From assembly GCF_000280925.3 (NCBI RefSeq), contig NZ_CP012109.1:6220501-6284500 (forward strand): a stretch of 64,000 bases of DNA. Reading direction: 5' to 3'. Each line of letters opens with the position of its first letter. Within the stretch, counting starts at the first letter, position 1. Below the pieces are notes generated by a model, which did no database searches, was not told the origin of the DNA, and saw only the letters and a list, made by a program, of their open reading frames with translations. Of the stretch, positions 9,069 to 16,706 are shown piece by piece. The stretch comes from Myxococcus hansupus (GTDB lineage: Bacteria; Myxococcota; Myxococcia; Myxococcales; Myxococcaceae). Made by a program: the position numbers and the translations under genes.

Positions 9069-9644
9069 GTGCGCGACTCTTTTTTCCCCAAGCGCTCTGG
9101 CGCTTTTCTCGCACTCGTCCTGGGCACGGGTTGCCTTGGCGAGTCCGGCACGCCCCGGGAGGTGACACCGGTGGTGGCGGCGGAGAGCGCGCCCTGCGTG
9201 TACTTCAAGCGGTTGACGCCCTTCCTCCCCGAGAGGCTGGACGGCTTCACGGTGGCGCACACCCAGGGCTCCACCGGCAAGTACGGCGAGGTGTCCGTCT
9301 CCGAGGCGGAGCGGCTCTACACCCGAGGTGAGGGCCGCGAGGTGAAGGTGCGCATCGTGGACACCACCATGGGGGAGCGCATCGGCAATGCCATCCGCGA
9401 GGCGGCCACCCGGGCCCAGGGGCGGGCTGCCAGCGACCCCGCCGCCCCCATCCTCCTGGACGACGCCGTGGGCTTCGTGCGGTACGACGCCGAGGAGTCC
9501 ATGGCCGAAGCAAACCTCCTGGTGGGGGGGCGCTACGTGGTTGCCGTCACCAGCCGGGGATTTCCGGGTACGGTGGAGGTGCGCCGCGTGGCGCGCGGCA
9601 TCGACCTCGCGGGACTGGCTCGCCTGAAGCCCGCCCCGAACTGA
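9069..9644 (+). CDS. Hypothetical lipoprotein
   Basis: I start at the GTG at 9069, which gives 191 residues with a lipoprotein signal: basic N terminus, hydrophobic GAFLALVLG, then the Cys of LGTGC. The mature protein has a DUF-like alpha/beta look, with no motif I can name. It is divergent from the helicase gene and runs into the Cys-rich gene 16 bases later, probably in the same transcript. Confidence 0.7.
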   Translation: MRDSFFPKRSGAFLALVLGTGCLGESGTPREVTPVVAAESAPCVYFKRLTPFLPERLDGFTVAHTQGSTGKYGEVSVSEAERLYTRGEGREVKVRIVDTTMGERIGNAIREAATRAQGRAASDPAAPILLDDAVGFVRYDAEESMAEANLLVGGRYVVAVTSRGFPGTVEVRRVARGIDLAGLARLKPAPN

Positions 9645-9660
9645 TGAAGGAGTGGTCCCG

Positions 9661-10158
9661 GTGGTGAAGGACAAAGGAACGCGGCCGGAGAAGGCGGACC
9701 TGGTCGTGCAGGAGAAGGCGGCGCGCGAGGTGGTGTCCACCCTGGGCAAGCGGGAGTTCCTGGAGCAGTTCCAGAAGCTGACCAAGGGCTTCGCGGCCGA
9801 CCCGGGCAACCCGGGCTCCTACGCGTGCGAGGGCTGTCAGCGCTGCGCCAACTGCATGTTCTGCAAGGACTGCGATAGCTGCTTCACGTGCACGCACTGC
9901 ACCCGGTGCGAGCTGTGCAACAACTGCTCGCACTGCGTGGACTGCAAGAGCTGCAACGCCTGCGCGTACTGCGTCCAGAGCGAGAACTGCTCCACCAGCG
10001 CGTACCTGGTGCTGTGCCGCAACCTCCAGGACTGCAACTACTGCTTCGGGTGCGTGGGCCTGTCGAAGAAGGACTTCCACATCCTCAACGTCCCCTTCCC
10101 CCGGACCGAGTACTTCAAGGTCGTGGGCCGGCTGCGCAAGGAGCTGGGGATTCCGTAG
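9661..10158 (+). CDS. Cys-rich repeat protein (about 165 aa)
   Basis: AAGGAG at 9647-9652 lies 8 bases before the GTG at 9661, which decides the start. After a helical N terminus (about 50 residues), a dense block of Cys-x2-Cys pairs runs for about 75 residues (CEGCQRCANCMFCKDC and so on), roughly one Cys every three residues. It ends in CFGCVGLSKKDFHILN and a short basic tail. The regular spacing suggests a repeat solenoid stabilised by metal or disulfides. From memory, the CFGCVGL...ILN ending also occurs in uncharacterised proteins of candidate-phyla bacteria. There is no signal peptide. Function is unknown. Confidence 0.8.
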   Translation: MVKDKGTRPEKADLVVQEKAAREVVSTLGKREFLEQFQKLTKGFAADPGNPGSYACEGCQRCANCMFCKDCDSCFTCTHCTRCELCNNCSHCVDCKSCNACAYCVQSENCSTSAYLVLCRNLQDCNYCFGCVGLSKKDFHILNVPFPRTEYFKVVGRLRKELGIP

Positions 10159-10184
10159 GCCCCAGCCCCCTGTCCGCCTCCAAA

Positions 10185-11372
10185 CTAGAGGGCGCGCACG
10201 TAGAGGGCCTTCAGGTACTCCGTCTCCGGCAACCCGGCGAGCACCGGGTGGTCGAGCCCCGCGCCCCGCCGCTCCAGAATCTGCACCGGCCGCTTCGCAT
10301 CCGCGGCGGCCGAAAGCACCATCTCCTCGAAGGCCGCGCGGTCCAGCTTGCCCGAGCAGGAGCAGGTGACGAGCAGCCCGTCCGGCTTGAGGCAGCGGAA
10401 GGCCCGCAGGTTCAGCTCGTGGTAGGCGCGCAGCGCGGTGGCCATGCCCTCGCGGCGCTTGGCCAGTCCGGGCGGGTCCAACACCACGGTGTCGAAGCGG
10501 CGCCCGCTGGTGTCGAAGCGGCGCAGCACGTCGAACGCGTTGGCGTTCTCCACCGTGACGTTGGCGCGGCCGTTGGCCTCGGCGTTCGCCTTCGCGCGCG
10601 CGGCGGCCTTCTCGTCCTGCTCCACCGCGAGCACGGACGTGCAGGTGCGGGCCAGCGAGAGCGCGAAGCCGCCGTGGTAGCTGAAGAGGTCCAGCGCGTC
10701 GCCGCGGGCCAGCTCGCCGGCGCGCAGGTGGTTGTCCACCTGGTCCAGGAAGGCGCCCGTCTTCATGTCGCCCTGGAGGTCGACCTCGAAGCGGTTCTCC
10801 CCCTCGTGGTAGGTGAAGCGCGCGGCGCCTTCGCCGTGCAGCAGGCGCGCCTCGCGCGGCAGGCCCTCGAAGTCGCGGCCGGAGGCGTCGTCCCGGCACA
10901 TGACGTGGGTGGCGCCCGTGAGCTCCACCAGCATCTTCGCCAGCGTCTCCTTGCGCGCGTCCATCCCTTCCGAGAGCGTCTGGAGCGTGAGGCCCTTGCC
11001 GTAGCGGTCCACGAAGAGGCCGGGGAGCTGGTCCGCCTCGCCGTGCACCAGCCGCAGGCCGTCACGGCCGGACAGGTATGCCCGGCGCGCCAACGCGGCC
11101 TCCAGGCGGCGGCGGAAGAAGGCGTCGTCCACCGGCTCGTCGGCGGGCGACTTGCGCGTCAACAGGCGCAGGGCCAGGGGCGAGCGGCGGGCGTAGAGGG
11201 CCTGGCCAATGGGGTTGCCCTGGGAGTCCACCACCAGCACCACCGCGCCGGGGCCCTTCACGTCGGGAGGGGCGGCGATTTCGGTGCGGTACAACCAGGG
11301 ATTGAAGTGCCGCAGCGAGCGGGCACCCTTGGGGGTGACGCGCGCGACGGGCAGGGCTGCAGGGGGGGGCAT
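10185..11372 (-). CDS. rlmI: Class I rRNA methyltransferase of the RlmI family
   Basis: GGAG sits 8 bases before the ATG ending at 11372 (395 aa); a GTG at 11381 overlapping the upstream stop is an alternative. The N-terminal part (to about residue 75) is PUA-like and RNA-binding. The SAM fold follows: LDLFSYHGGFALSLA for motif I, AVEQDEKA for the acidic strand, and VVLDPPGLAK for motif IV. TCSCSGKL supplies the Cys of m5C enzymes. E. coli RlmI makes m5C1962 in 23S rRNA; substrate identity here is by family only. The gene is coupled to the TPR metallopeptidase-like lipoprotein gene upstream. Confidence 0.85.
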   Translation of the reverse strand: MPPPAALPVARVTPKGARSLRHFNPWLYRTEIAAPPDVKGPGAVVLVVDSQGNPIGQALYARRSPLALRLLTRKSPADEPVDDAFFRRRLEAALARRAYLSGRDGLRLVHGEADQLPGLFVDRYGKGLTLQTLSEGMDARKETLAKMLVELTGATHVMCRDDASGRDFEGLPREARLLHGEGAARFTYHEGENRFEVDLQGDMKTGAFLDQVDNHLRAGELARGDALDLFSYHGGFALSLARTCTSVLAVEQDEKAAARAKANAEANGRANVTVENANAFDVLRRFDTSGRRFDTVVLDPPGLAKRREGMATALRAYHELNLRAFRCLKPDGLLVTCSCSGKLDRAAFEEMVLSAAADAKRPVQILERRGAGLDHPVLAGLPETEYLKALYVRAL

Positions 11373-11377
11373 CAGGC

Positions 11378-12610
11378 TCACTCCAGGCCGCGCGCGGCCA
11401 GCTCTTCATCGTCTTCGCCGCGAAGGTGCCCGATTTCGTGCAGCAACGTCACGCGGATCTGCTCACGAAGTTCCTCGGACGTGCGGACGGCCCGCGCCAG
11501 GTTGCGGCGGTAGAGCACCACGGAGCGGCACGGCGTCTCGGAACCGTCGCAGGGCTCGCTCAGCGGCGGCCCTCGGAAAAGGCCCAGGATGGTGGGCGAC
11601 AGCGGCGGCTGGTTGGCCAGCAGGTCCGCGTCCGCGGGCAGCTCCTCCGCGGTGACGGGCACGCCGTTCAGGTCCCCGCGCATGTCCTTGGGCAGCGCCG
11701 CGACGGCCTTGAGGACCTCGGCGCGGAAATCCTCCTCCGAGGGCAGCGGCGGCTCCGGGAAGTCGTCTGGCGCCAGCGCGCGCGCCTTCTCGAAGTGGAC
11801 CTGCGCCTGCTTCCACTTGCCCTCGCGCTCCAACAGCAGGCCCAGGTGCTGGTGGGCGTGCGCGGCGCGCTCGGGGTCGTCCACGAGGCCGGCGAAGGTG
11901 GTGCGCGCGTCGCCGAAGCGGCACAGCTCGAAGAGGGCCAGGGCTCGCTCGTAGAGGGCCTCACGGCTGCCGGGGTTGCGCGCCAGGACGATGGCCGAGT
12001 GCGCCAGCGAAGACTCCGCCTGCCCCAAATCGTTGAAGGCCATGGCGGCCACCAGCGCGAGGTGGGGAATCAGCTCCGGGGGCGTGTTGGGCTGGGACAG
12101 GCCCCGCTCGGCGTAGAGGGCACCCAGCTCGTCCCGCTCCCGCGTGGACGGAAGCTGCACGGCGTACAGGTGGGCCGAGCCCAACAGCGCGGACGGGTCC
12201 CCCGGGTCGATGGCGAGCGCTCGCGCATAGGCGAGCTGCGCTTCCGTCTCGCGGCCCAGGGCGGCCAGCGCCACGCCCCGCTCGGCGTGGGCCGCGGCCA
12301 GGTCCGGCTCCAACGCGGCGGCCTGGGCGGCGCAGGACAGCGCCTCCTCGAAGCGGCCGTCCTCGAAGTAGCGACGCGACGCGTCCAGCGGGGCCGCGCC
12401 GTCCGACTTGCACACGGCGAGGGGCTGCACGCGGTGGGTGGCGTCCTCGGGAAGTGGCCCGGGGCGCACACTGGAGTGGGACGCCGCACCCGCGGGCGCG
12501 CTGGCGGTGGGCTCGGCCGGACATGACGGAGCCTGCGCTTCGGCCGCGGGAGCGCCGCGCTTGCACGCTACGAGGAGGAGACAGAGGGCGAGCAGACCGC
12601 GCCGCGACAT
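11378..12610 (-). CDS. TPR lipoprotein with C-terminal zincin-like domain
   Basis: The ATG ending at 12610 gives 410 residues starting with a lipoprotein signal (LLALCLLLVAC). Residues about 80-290 are TPR repeats (ALSCAAQAAALEPDLAAAHA, AQVHFEKARALAPDD). The last 110 residues resemble the small zincin family: the helix LLHEIGHLRGEDDEEL contains HExxH followed by GEDDEEL, as in the DUF1025/MTG2-type metallopeptidase domain. The protein is therefore probably a lipid-anchored peptidase with a protein-binding arm. Catalysis is inferred from the motif. It overlaps or abuts the rlmI-type gene. Confidence 0.8.
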   Translation of the reverse strand: MSRRGLLALCLLLVACKRGAPAAEAQAPSCPAEPTASAPAGAASHSSVRPGPLPEDATHRVQPLAVCKSDGAAPLDASRRYFEDGRFEEALSCAAQAAALEPDLAAAHAERGVALAALGRETEAQLAYARALAIDPGDPSALLGSAHLYAVQLPSTRERDELGALYAERGLSQPNTPPELIPHLALVAAMAFNDLGQAESSLAHSAIVLARNPGSREALYERALALFELCRFGDARTTFAGLVDDPERAAHAHQHLGLLLEREGKWKQAQVHFEKARALAPDDFPEPPLPSEEDFRAEVLKAVAALPKDMRGDLNGVPVTAEELPADADLLANQPPLSPTILGLFRGPPLSEPCDGSETPCRSVVLYRRNLARAVRTSEELREQIRVTLLHEIGHLRGEDDEELAARGLE

Positions 12611-12716
12611 GGGCCGCCAGGGTACGGCAACACTCCGTGCGCTGGAAGCAGGGACGTGCATGCCCGCCTGCTCACACGACCCACATTCCCCCGCACTGCA
12701 TTAGGTTGCCCGCCCC

Positions 12717-13298
12717 ATGAGCGAATTGATTCTGGCATCCACGTCGAGCGCCCGGCGTGCCCTGATGGACGGCCTGGGCCTGCCCTACCGCGCGGAGGCC
12801 CCCGGCGTGGACGAGGTGGTGTCCCCTCACCTGTCGGCGGAGGACGCCGTGCGGGAGCTGGCCTCGCGCAAGGCCCGCGCGGTGCACCAGCGGCACCCGG
12901 AGGCGTGGGTGCTGGGCGCGGACCAGCTCGTCGAGGTGGCGGGGGAGATTCTCTCCAAGCCCCAGGACCGGAACGCTGCGCGCGAGCAGCTCGGCAAGCT
13001 GCTGGGACACACGCACGCCATCCACACCGGGGTGTGCCTGGTGGGCCCCGATGGGCAGGTACACGAGGCGGTGGAGACGGCGCGGCTTGGCTTCTACGCA
13101 CTGAGCGCGGAGGAGCTGGAGCGGTACCTGGACTTGGATGAGTGGGTGGGTTGCTGCGGCAGCTACCGCGTGGAGAGCGCCGGCCAGGCATTGCTGGAGC
13201 GGCTCGAGGGCGACCGCTCCAACGTGCAAGGCCTGCCGATGGTGACGGTGGTGCGGCTGCTGCGGAGCGCGGGCTTCCGCTTCTTCGAGCGCCGCTGA
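12717..13298 (+). CDS. maf: Maf-family nucleoside triphosphate pyrophosphatase
   Basis: This is a 193-residue Maf protein. The N terminus has [14 protein letters not shown] (the usual S-x-S-x-R-R substrate loop), followed by [33 protein letters not shown] and the [17 protein letters not shown] segment. Maf enzymes hydrolyse noncanonical or pyrimidine nucleoside triphosphates. It is divergent from the TPR lipoprotein gene and convergent with the DHH gene. Confidence 0.92.
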   Translation: MSELILASTSSARRALMDGLGLPYRAEAPGVDEVVSPHLSAEDAVRELASRKARAVHQRHPEAWVLGADQLVEVAGEILSKPQDRNAAREQLGKLLGHTHAIHTGVCLVGPDGQVHEAVETARLGFYALSAEELERYLDLDEWVGCCGSYRVESAGQALLERLEGDRSNVQGLPMVTVVRLLRSAGFRFFERR

Positions 13299-13321
13299 GC
13301 CCCTGCTCGCACCGGGGCAGG

Positions 13322-13439
13322 CCGTGCGCCTACGGGCGCCACACCCTCAGGCACTGAGCCCGAGCGCCTGAAAGGTGAGCCCGTGCGCCGACGGGCGCCA
13401 CGCCATCAGGCCCTGAGCCCGAGTCCCTGAAAGGTGCGC
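13322..13439. repeat. Two tandem copies of a 59-base repeat
   Basis: Bases 13322-13380 and 13381-13439 are adjacent copies that differ at about seven positions, and a third copy begins at 13440 but decays. Each copy contains TCAGGC and GCCTGA arms (6-base stem in copy 1) and a GGGCGCC-type inverted segment. The repeats fill the gap between convergent maf and the DHH gene. Confidence 0.65.
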
Positions 13440-13551
13440 CCGTGCTCTCGATGAGCCGGGCGCGGCCAACGCGTCCCCTCGCAGGCTGCGCGACCCAGGC
13501 CCCGCCGGCGTGGCGTCCGCCGTGCACGGCGGGCCACGTCAGCCAGCCACC

Positions 13552-14514
13552 TCACGCGTCGGAGGACAGCTCCGCGAGAATCTCCGCGTAGGCCGCGCGG
13601 GCCTTGTCAGCCTGGTCCGCCTTGAAGCTCACGGCGGCCACCACCGGATGCCCACCGCCGCCGTAGCGCCCGGCGATGGCGGACAGGTCATGCCGCCGCG
13701 TCTCCGGCTTCCACGGGTTGGAGCCGATGGAGACCTTCGCGCGCGAGGCGCCCTTCCCCACCCACAGCGTGTAACGCGCGTCCGGATAGAGCGCGTAGGC
13801 GATGAACTTGTTGAGGCTGTCCACGCCCTGGTCCACGAGGTCGAAGAACACGACGCCGCGCTCGTAGCGGGCGTGCGTGCGCACCAGTTCGATGTTCGAC
13901 TGGTGGCGCTCCAGCAGCGGCGCGAGCGGACCGGCGATGAGCGGCGAGGCCGCGATGTCCGCCAGCGACTCGGTCTGCATGCGGCGGATGACCTCGGGGA
14001 TGAGCGCCGGGTCCTTGTTCGCCTCCAGCACCGTCATGATGCGCAGCGCGGGCTCCTCCAGCGCCACGGCCATCTGCGGCGACGGGAACTGCGCGCCGTC
14101 GATGATTTCCGCCCAGTGGATGAGCTCCGCCATGGGCGCGGCATCCCAGCCGAAGCGCTCGCCAGCCACGTCCGCCAGGTACTTCGTGCAGCTCTTGCGG
14201 TGCCCGTCGTGGAACTTGCGGCCACTGGTGTCCGCGCGGAAGTGCGCCTCATCCCCCGGCTGCTGGAAGGCGGAGGCGTGGTGGTCGAACCACCACGTGA
14301 GCCGCGCGTCCTGGCTGTACCGGAAGTCGACGATGACGTTCTCATCGCCGGTGAACACGGCCGGGTCGATACCCTCCGCGCCCGGCTTGTGGTTCAGGCC
14401 GAGGTACCGGAAGGCCACGTCCGGACGGATGCGCTCCCGGTAGAAGCGGGAGAACACGGCCGCGCTGGCGGCGCCGTCGAAGCAGCTATCGTGGAAGAGA
14501 ACCTGGACGTTCAT
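13552..14514 (-). CDS. DHH-family phosphoesterase
   Basis: The 320-residue protein begins with the HDSCFDGAASA motif, has VIVDFRYS for the second metal-binding segment, and carries the signature DHH in FDHHAS at about residue 77. The C terminus has the DHHA1 substrate motif GRYGGGGHPVVAA. These are Mn-dependent phosphoesterases related to NrnA oligoribonuclease and RecJ. The exact substrate cannot be set from sequence. It is 13 bases downstream of the zinc-ribbon membrane protein gene, so both are probably one transcript. Confidence 0.88.
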   Translation of the reverse strand: MNVQVLFHDSCFDGAASAAVFSRFYRERIRPDVAFRYLGLNHKPGAEGIDPAVFTGDENVIVDFRYSQDARLTWWFDHHASAFQQPGDEAHFRADTSGRKFHDGHRKSCTKYLADVAGERFGWDAAPMAELIHWAEIIDGAQFPSPQMAVALEEPALRIMTVLEANKDPALIPEVIRRMQTESLADIAASPLIAGPLAPLLERHQSNIELVRTHARYERGVVFFDLVDQGVDSLNKFIAYALYPDARYTLWVGKGASRAKVSIGSNPWKPETRRHDLSAIAGRYGGGGHPVVAAVSFKADQADKARAAYAEILAELSSDA

Positions 14515-14527
14515 GGGTCCGAGCCCC

Positions 14528-15583
14528 TTACTGCAACGCGAGTCCCGCGCCCACCGCCGAGAAGGCCGCTTCGTCCACCACCCCCACCGACGGAGGCGCC
14601 ACCACCGCCAGCCCCACGAGCCGCCCGTCCGCCAACACCCCGCAGCCCAGCGTGCCCTGCGCGCCTCCCTGCGTCGTCAACATGTTGACGGTGGCCTTGG
14701 CCCCCAGGGCCGGAGGCGCCGGCAGGGAGAGGGCCTCACCCAGGGTGCCACGCAGCGCCTGGAGCAGGCCCTTGCACCCCGCCCCCTTGCCCGCGCCACG
14801 CTCCACCCACAGCAGGCCATAGCGCCCCTGCGCCGCGTCGCCGAAGCCCACGGCGCCGCCATGCAACGTGGACGCGGGCAGCACCAGGTGCGGCGCGAGC
14901 TGCTCACGCGTCATCCGCCCCCAGCCCGCGGGCAGCTCCAGGCGGTAGCCCAGCTCGTTGCCCACCAGCGACTGCCGCGCCCCCGCCCCCGAGCCACCGG
15001 CCATGGGCAGCGCCAACAGTCCGGCCGACGCCACCGCCGCGCCCAGCCCCAACCCCAGGCCCAGGTAGCGCCGCGTGGGCCCCGGCTCGCCCACCACCAT
15101 GGTCAGCGCCAGCACCCCGAGGATGACGTACGCCAGATGAACAGGCGCCAGCGGCGCTTCCCGCGCCAGCCACGCCGTGGCCAGGAGCTGCGCCACCACG
15201 CCCACCTGCGCCAGGCCCTTGGCGGGGCCCCGGTTGAGCACCAGCACCAGCGCGAGCACCGCGTCGAGCCCCACCAGGCCGTACGTCCACTGCGGGTCCT
15301 CCAGCGTGCCCACCAGGCCCGCCGCGCGGACGAACCACGCCGCCGCGCTGGCCAGGAGCACGCCCGCCGCCGGGCCCGGATGGGCGGACACCGCGCTGGT
15401 GACCAGGTCGCCACCGAACACCGTCGCGTCGTCGTCCGCCTCCACCATGGGCCGGTCCAGCCGCATCCGGCCCACCTTCTTGTGGGATTGGAGATGGTCG
15501 AACGGCTCACGGCACCGGGGACACGCGGTGGCGCCGCGCGCAATAGGACTGTGGCCGCAGTTCGGGCAAAGAGTCTGGGGCAT
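14528..15583 (-). CDS. Zinc-ribbon multi-pass membrane protein
   Basis: Starting at MPQTLCPNCGHSP, the protein has 351 residues. The N terminus is a zinc ribbon (CPNC at 6-9 and CPRC about 15 residues later). About five or six hydrophobic helices follow, between residues about 65 and 200. The last 140 residues form a soluble domain with a Gly-rich start. I recognise no family beyond the zinc ribbon. It leads a two-gene leftward unit with the DHH phosphoesterase. Confidence 0.75.
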   Translation of the reverse strand: MPQTLCPNCGHSPIARGATACPRCREPFDHLQSHKKVGRMRLDRPMVEADDDATVFGGDLVTSAVSAHPGPAAGVLLASAAAWFVRAAGLVGTLEDPQWTYGLVGLDAVLALVLVLNRGPAKGLAQVGVVAQLLATAWLAREAPLAPVHLAYVILGVLALTMVVGEPGPTRRYLGLGLGLGAAVASAGLLALPMAGGSGAGARQSLVGNELGYRLELPAGWGRMTREQLAPHLVLPASTLHGGAVGFGDAAQGRYGLLWVERGAGKGAGCKGLLQALRGTLGEALSLPAPPALGAKATVNMLTTQGGAQGTLGCGVLADGRLVGLAVVAPPSVGVVDEAAFSAVGAGLALQ

Positions 15584-15991
15584 GACTCCCGGCGTATACC
15601 GCACTGCCCGCGCTGCCTACGAGGCCGCGACATTCGTGTCACGACCTACGGGCTTTCCACCTGGAAAGGCGGCTCTGGGCGGGAAGACACGCCTCTGACA
15701 TCGAGGTCAGATTGGACCTAGGTGCCAAGAATTGTAAGCCACGTGACGAAACGGGGCATTGAACGAAACGTCGAGTTCGCGCTCAGCGTGAGCGAAATCG
15801 CTCGATGAAACGATTCATACCCAGGCAGGGCCGTGAACCCAGCGAGCGTCTTGTCCGCTTAACCCCGCTTTCTGCCAGGGAAACAGGTGTCCATGTCCCA
15901 CCAGGCGGGTAGGCGGACGGCTGGCACCCCAACTGCATGATGTCAGACCCACGGTGTACTCACCCGCGCAGGTCGAAGCGAGGGAGGAACC
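15584..15991. promoter_or_regulatory. 408-base divergent intergenic region with palindromes
   Basis: No gene is seen. TCTGAC at 15694-15699 and GTCAGA at 15706-15711 form an inverted repeat around ATCGAG (operator-like), about 110 bases upstream of the zinc-ribbon gene. Near 15790, GAGCG-AAAT-CGCTC makes a second small inverted repeat, and ACGAAACG occurs twice nearby. Both flanking genes point away from it, so it should hold two promoters, but I cannot place -10 or -35 boxes with confidence. Confidence 0.45.
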
Positions 15992-16234
15992 ATGGGCAAG
16001 CGGACGACACGAAGCAGAAGTGCGGTTCCCAGGCAGGGCCGGCGGGTGATGCCCGCACTGCGGTGGACGGCGCAGCGGGCCCGCGCGGCGGCGGGCAAGG
16101 TCCACCTGACGGTGGGCGAGGTCATCGCGGCGGCCTTCGAGACGTCCGGCGGCGAGCTGTCCGACGTCATGGAGCAGCTCACCTCGCCGCAGATGACCCG
16201 GGCGCTGGGGCGGCGCATCGTCGTCGTCGGTTGA
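15992..16234 (+). CDS. Small basic hypothetical protein (80 aa)
   Basis: The frame starts at ATG 15992, preceded by GAGGGAGGAACC, a strong ribosome binding site. The first 35 residues are very basic (MGKRTTRSRSAVPRQGRRV), and the middle is helical with HLTVGEVIAAAFE. No signal peptide or known domain is seen. It could be a nucleic-acid-binding small protein, which is only an inference from charge. Confidence 0.7.
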   Translation: MGKRTTRSRSAVPRQGRRVMPALRWTAQRARAAAGKVHLTVGEVIAAAFETSGGELSDVMEQLTSPQMTRALGRRIVVVG

Positions 16235-16294
16235 GCGCGTCTCCACGCGCTCCCAGCGGGTGACACGCGTGAGGCGTCACGCCCGGCGTGGCCG

Positions 16295-16546
16295 TCACTC
16301 TCCGGCCAGCAGGATTCCCGCCGTGTAGTGCTGCCGCGTGGGTTCTCCCGCGAGCAGCTTCCCGAAGTCTTCCACGTTGTTGGGATGCACCAGGAAGGTG
16401 CCGGAGCGCGTCTCCAGGCGCACAGGTGCGGCCAGCTCGCGCGGCTCCCCGGCCACGGTGCGTCCATTCCCCGTCTCGAGCGGGTGAACCGGCGCGGTGG
16501 CACAGGCGGCGAAAAGCAGGAAGCCAGGTGACAGGTAGCGCTTCAT
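16295..16546 (-). CDS. Small lipoprotein (83 aa)
   Basis: GGAGGATTCGC precedes the ATG ending at 16546, which decides the start. The N terminus is a lipoprotein signal ending at FAAC (residues about 11-14). The mature 70 residues are without a known motif. It is convergent with the small basic gene at 15992 and lies downstream of the propeller lipoprotein gene. Confidence 0.75.
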   Translation of the reverse strand: MKRYLSPGFLLFAACATAPVHPLETGNGRTVAGEPRELAAPVRLETRSGTFLVHPNNVEDFGKLLAGEPTRQHYTAGILLAGE

Positions 16547-16647
16547 GCGAATCCTCCGGGAAGGGCCCAGGGGTGGGCCAGGGGCGCCCTGCCTACGTCG
16601 CTTCCCGCGGGGAGGCAAGACGGCGTCCTCCCCCGTGGACAAACGAA

Positions 16648-16677
16648 GGCCCGCGCCTCCCCAGGGAGACGCGGGCC
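16648..16677 (-). terminator. Strong hairpin terminator after the propeller lipoprotein gene
   Basis: A 14-base stem with one mismatch and a CA loop runs from GGCCCGCG at 16648 to CGCGGGCC ending at 16677. It begins 30 bases beyond the stop of the leftward gene and is followed on that strand by TTCGTTTG. Confidence 0.7.
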
Positions 16678-16706
16678 AGGAGCCTCACACCGTCAGCGAA
16701 CCGCGA

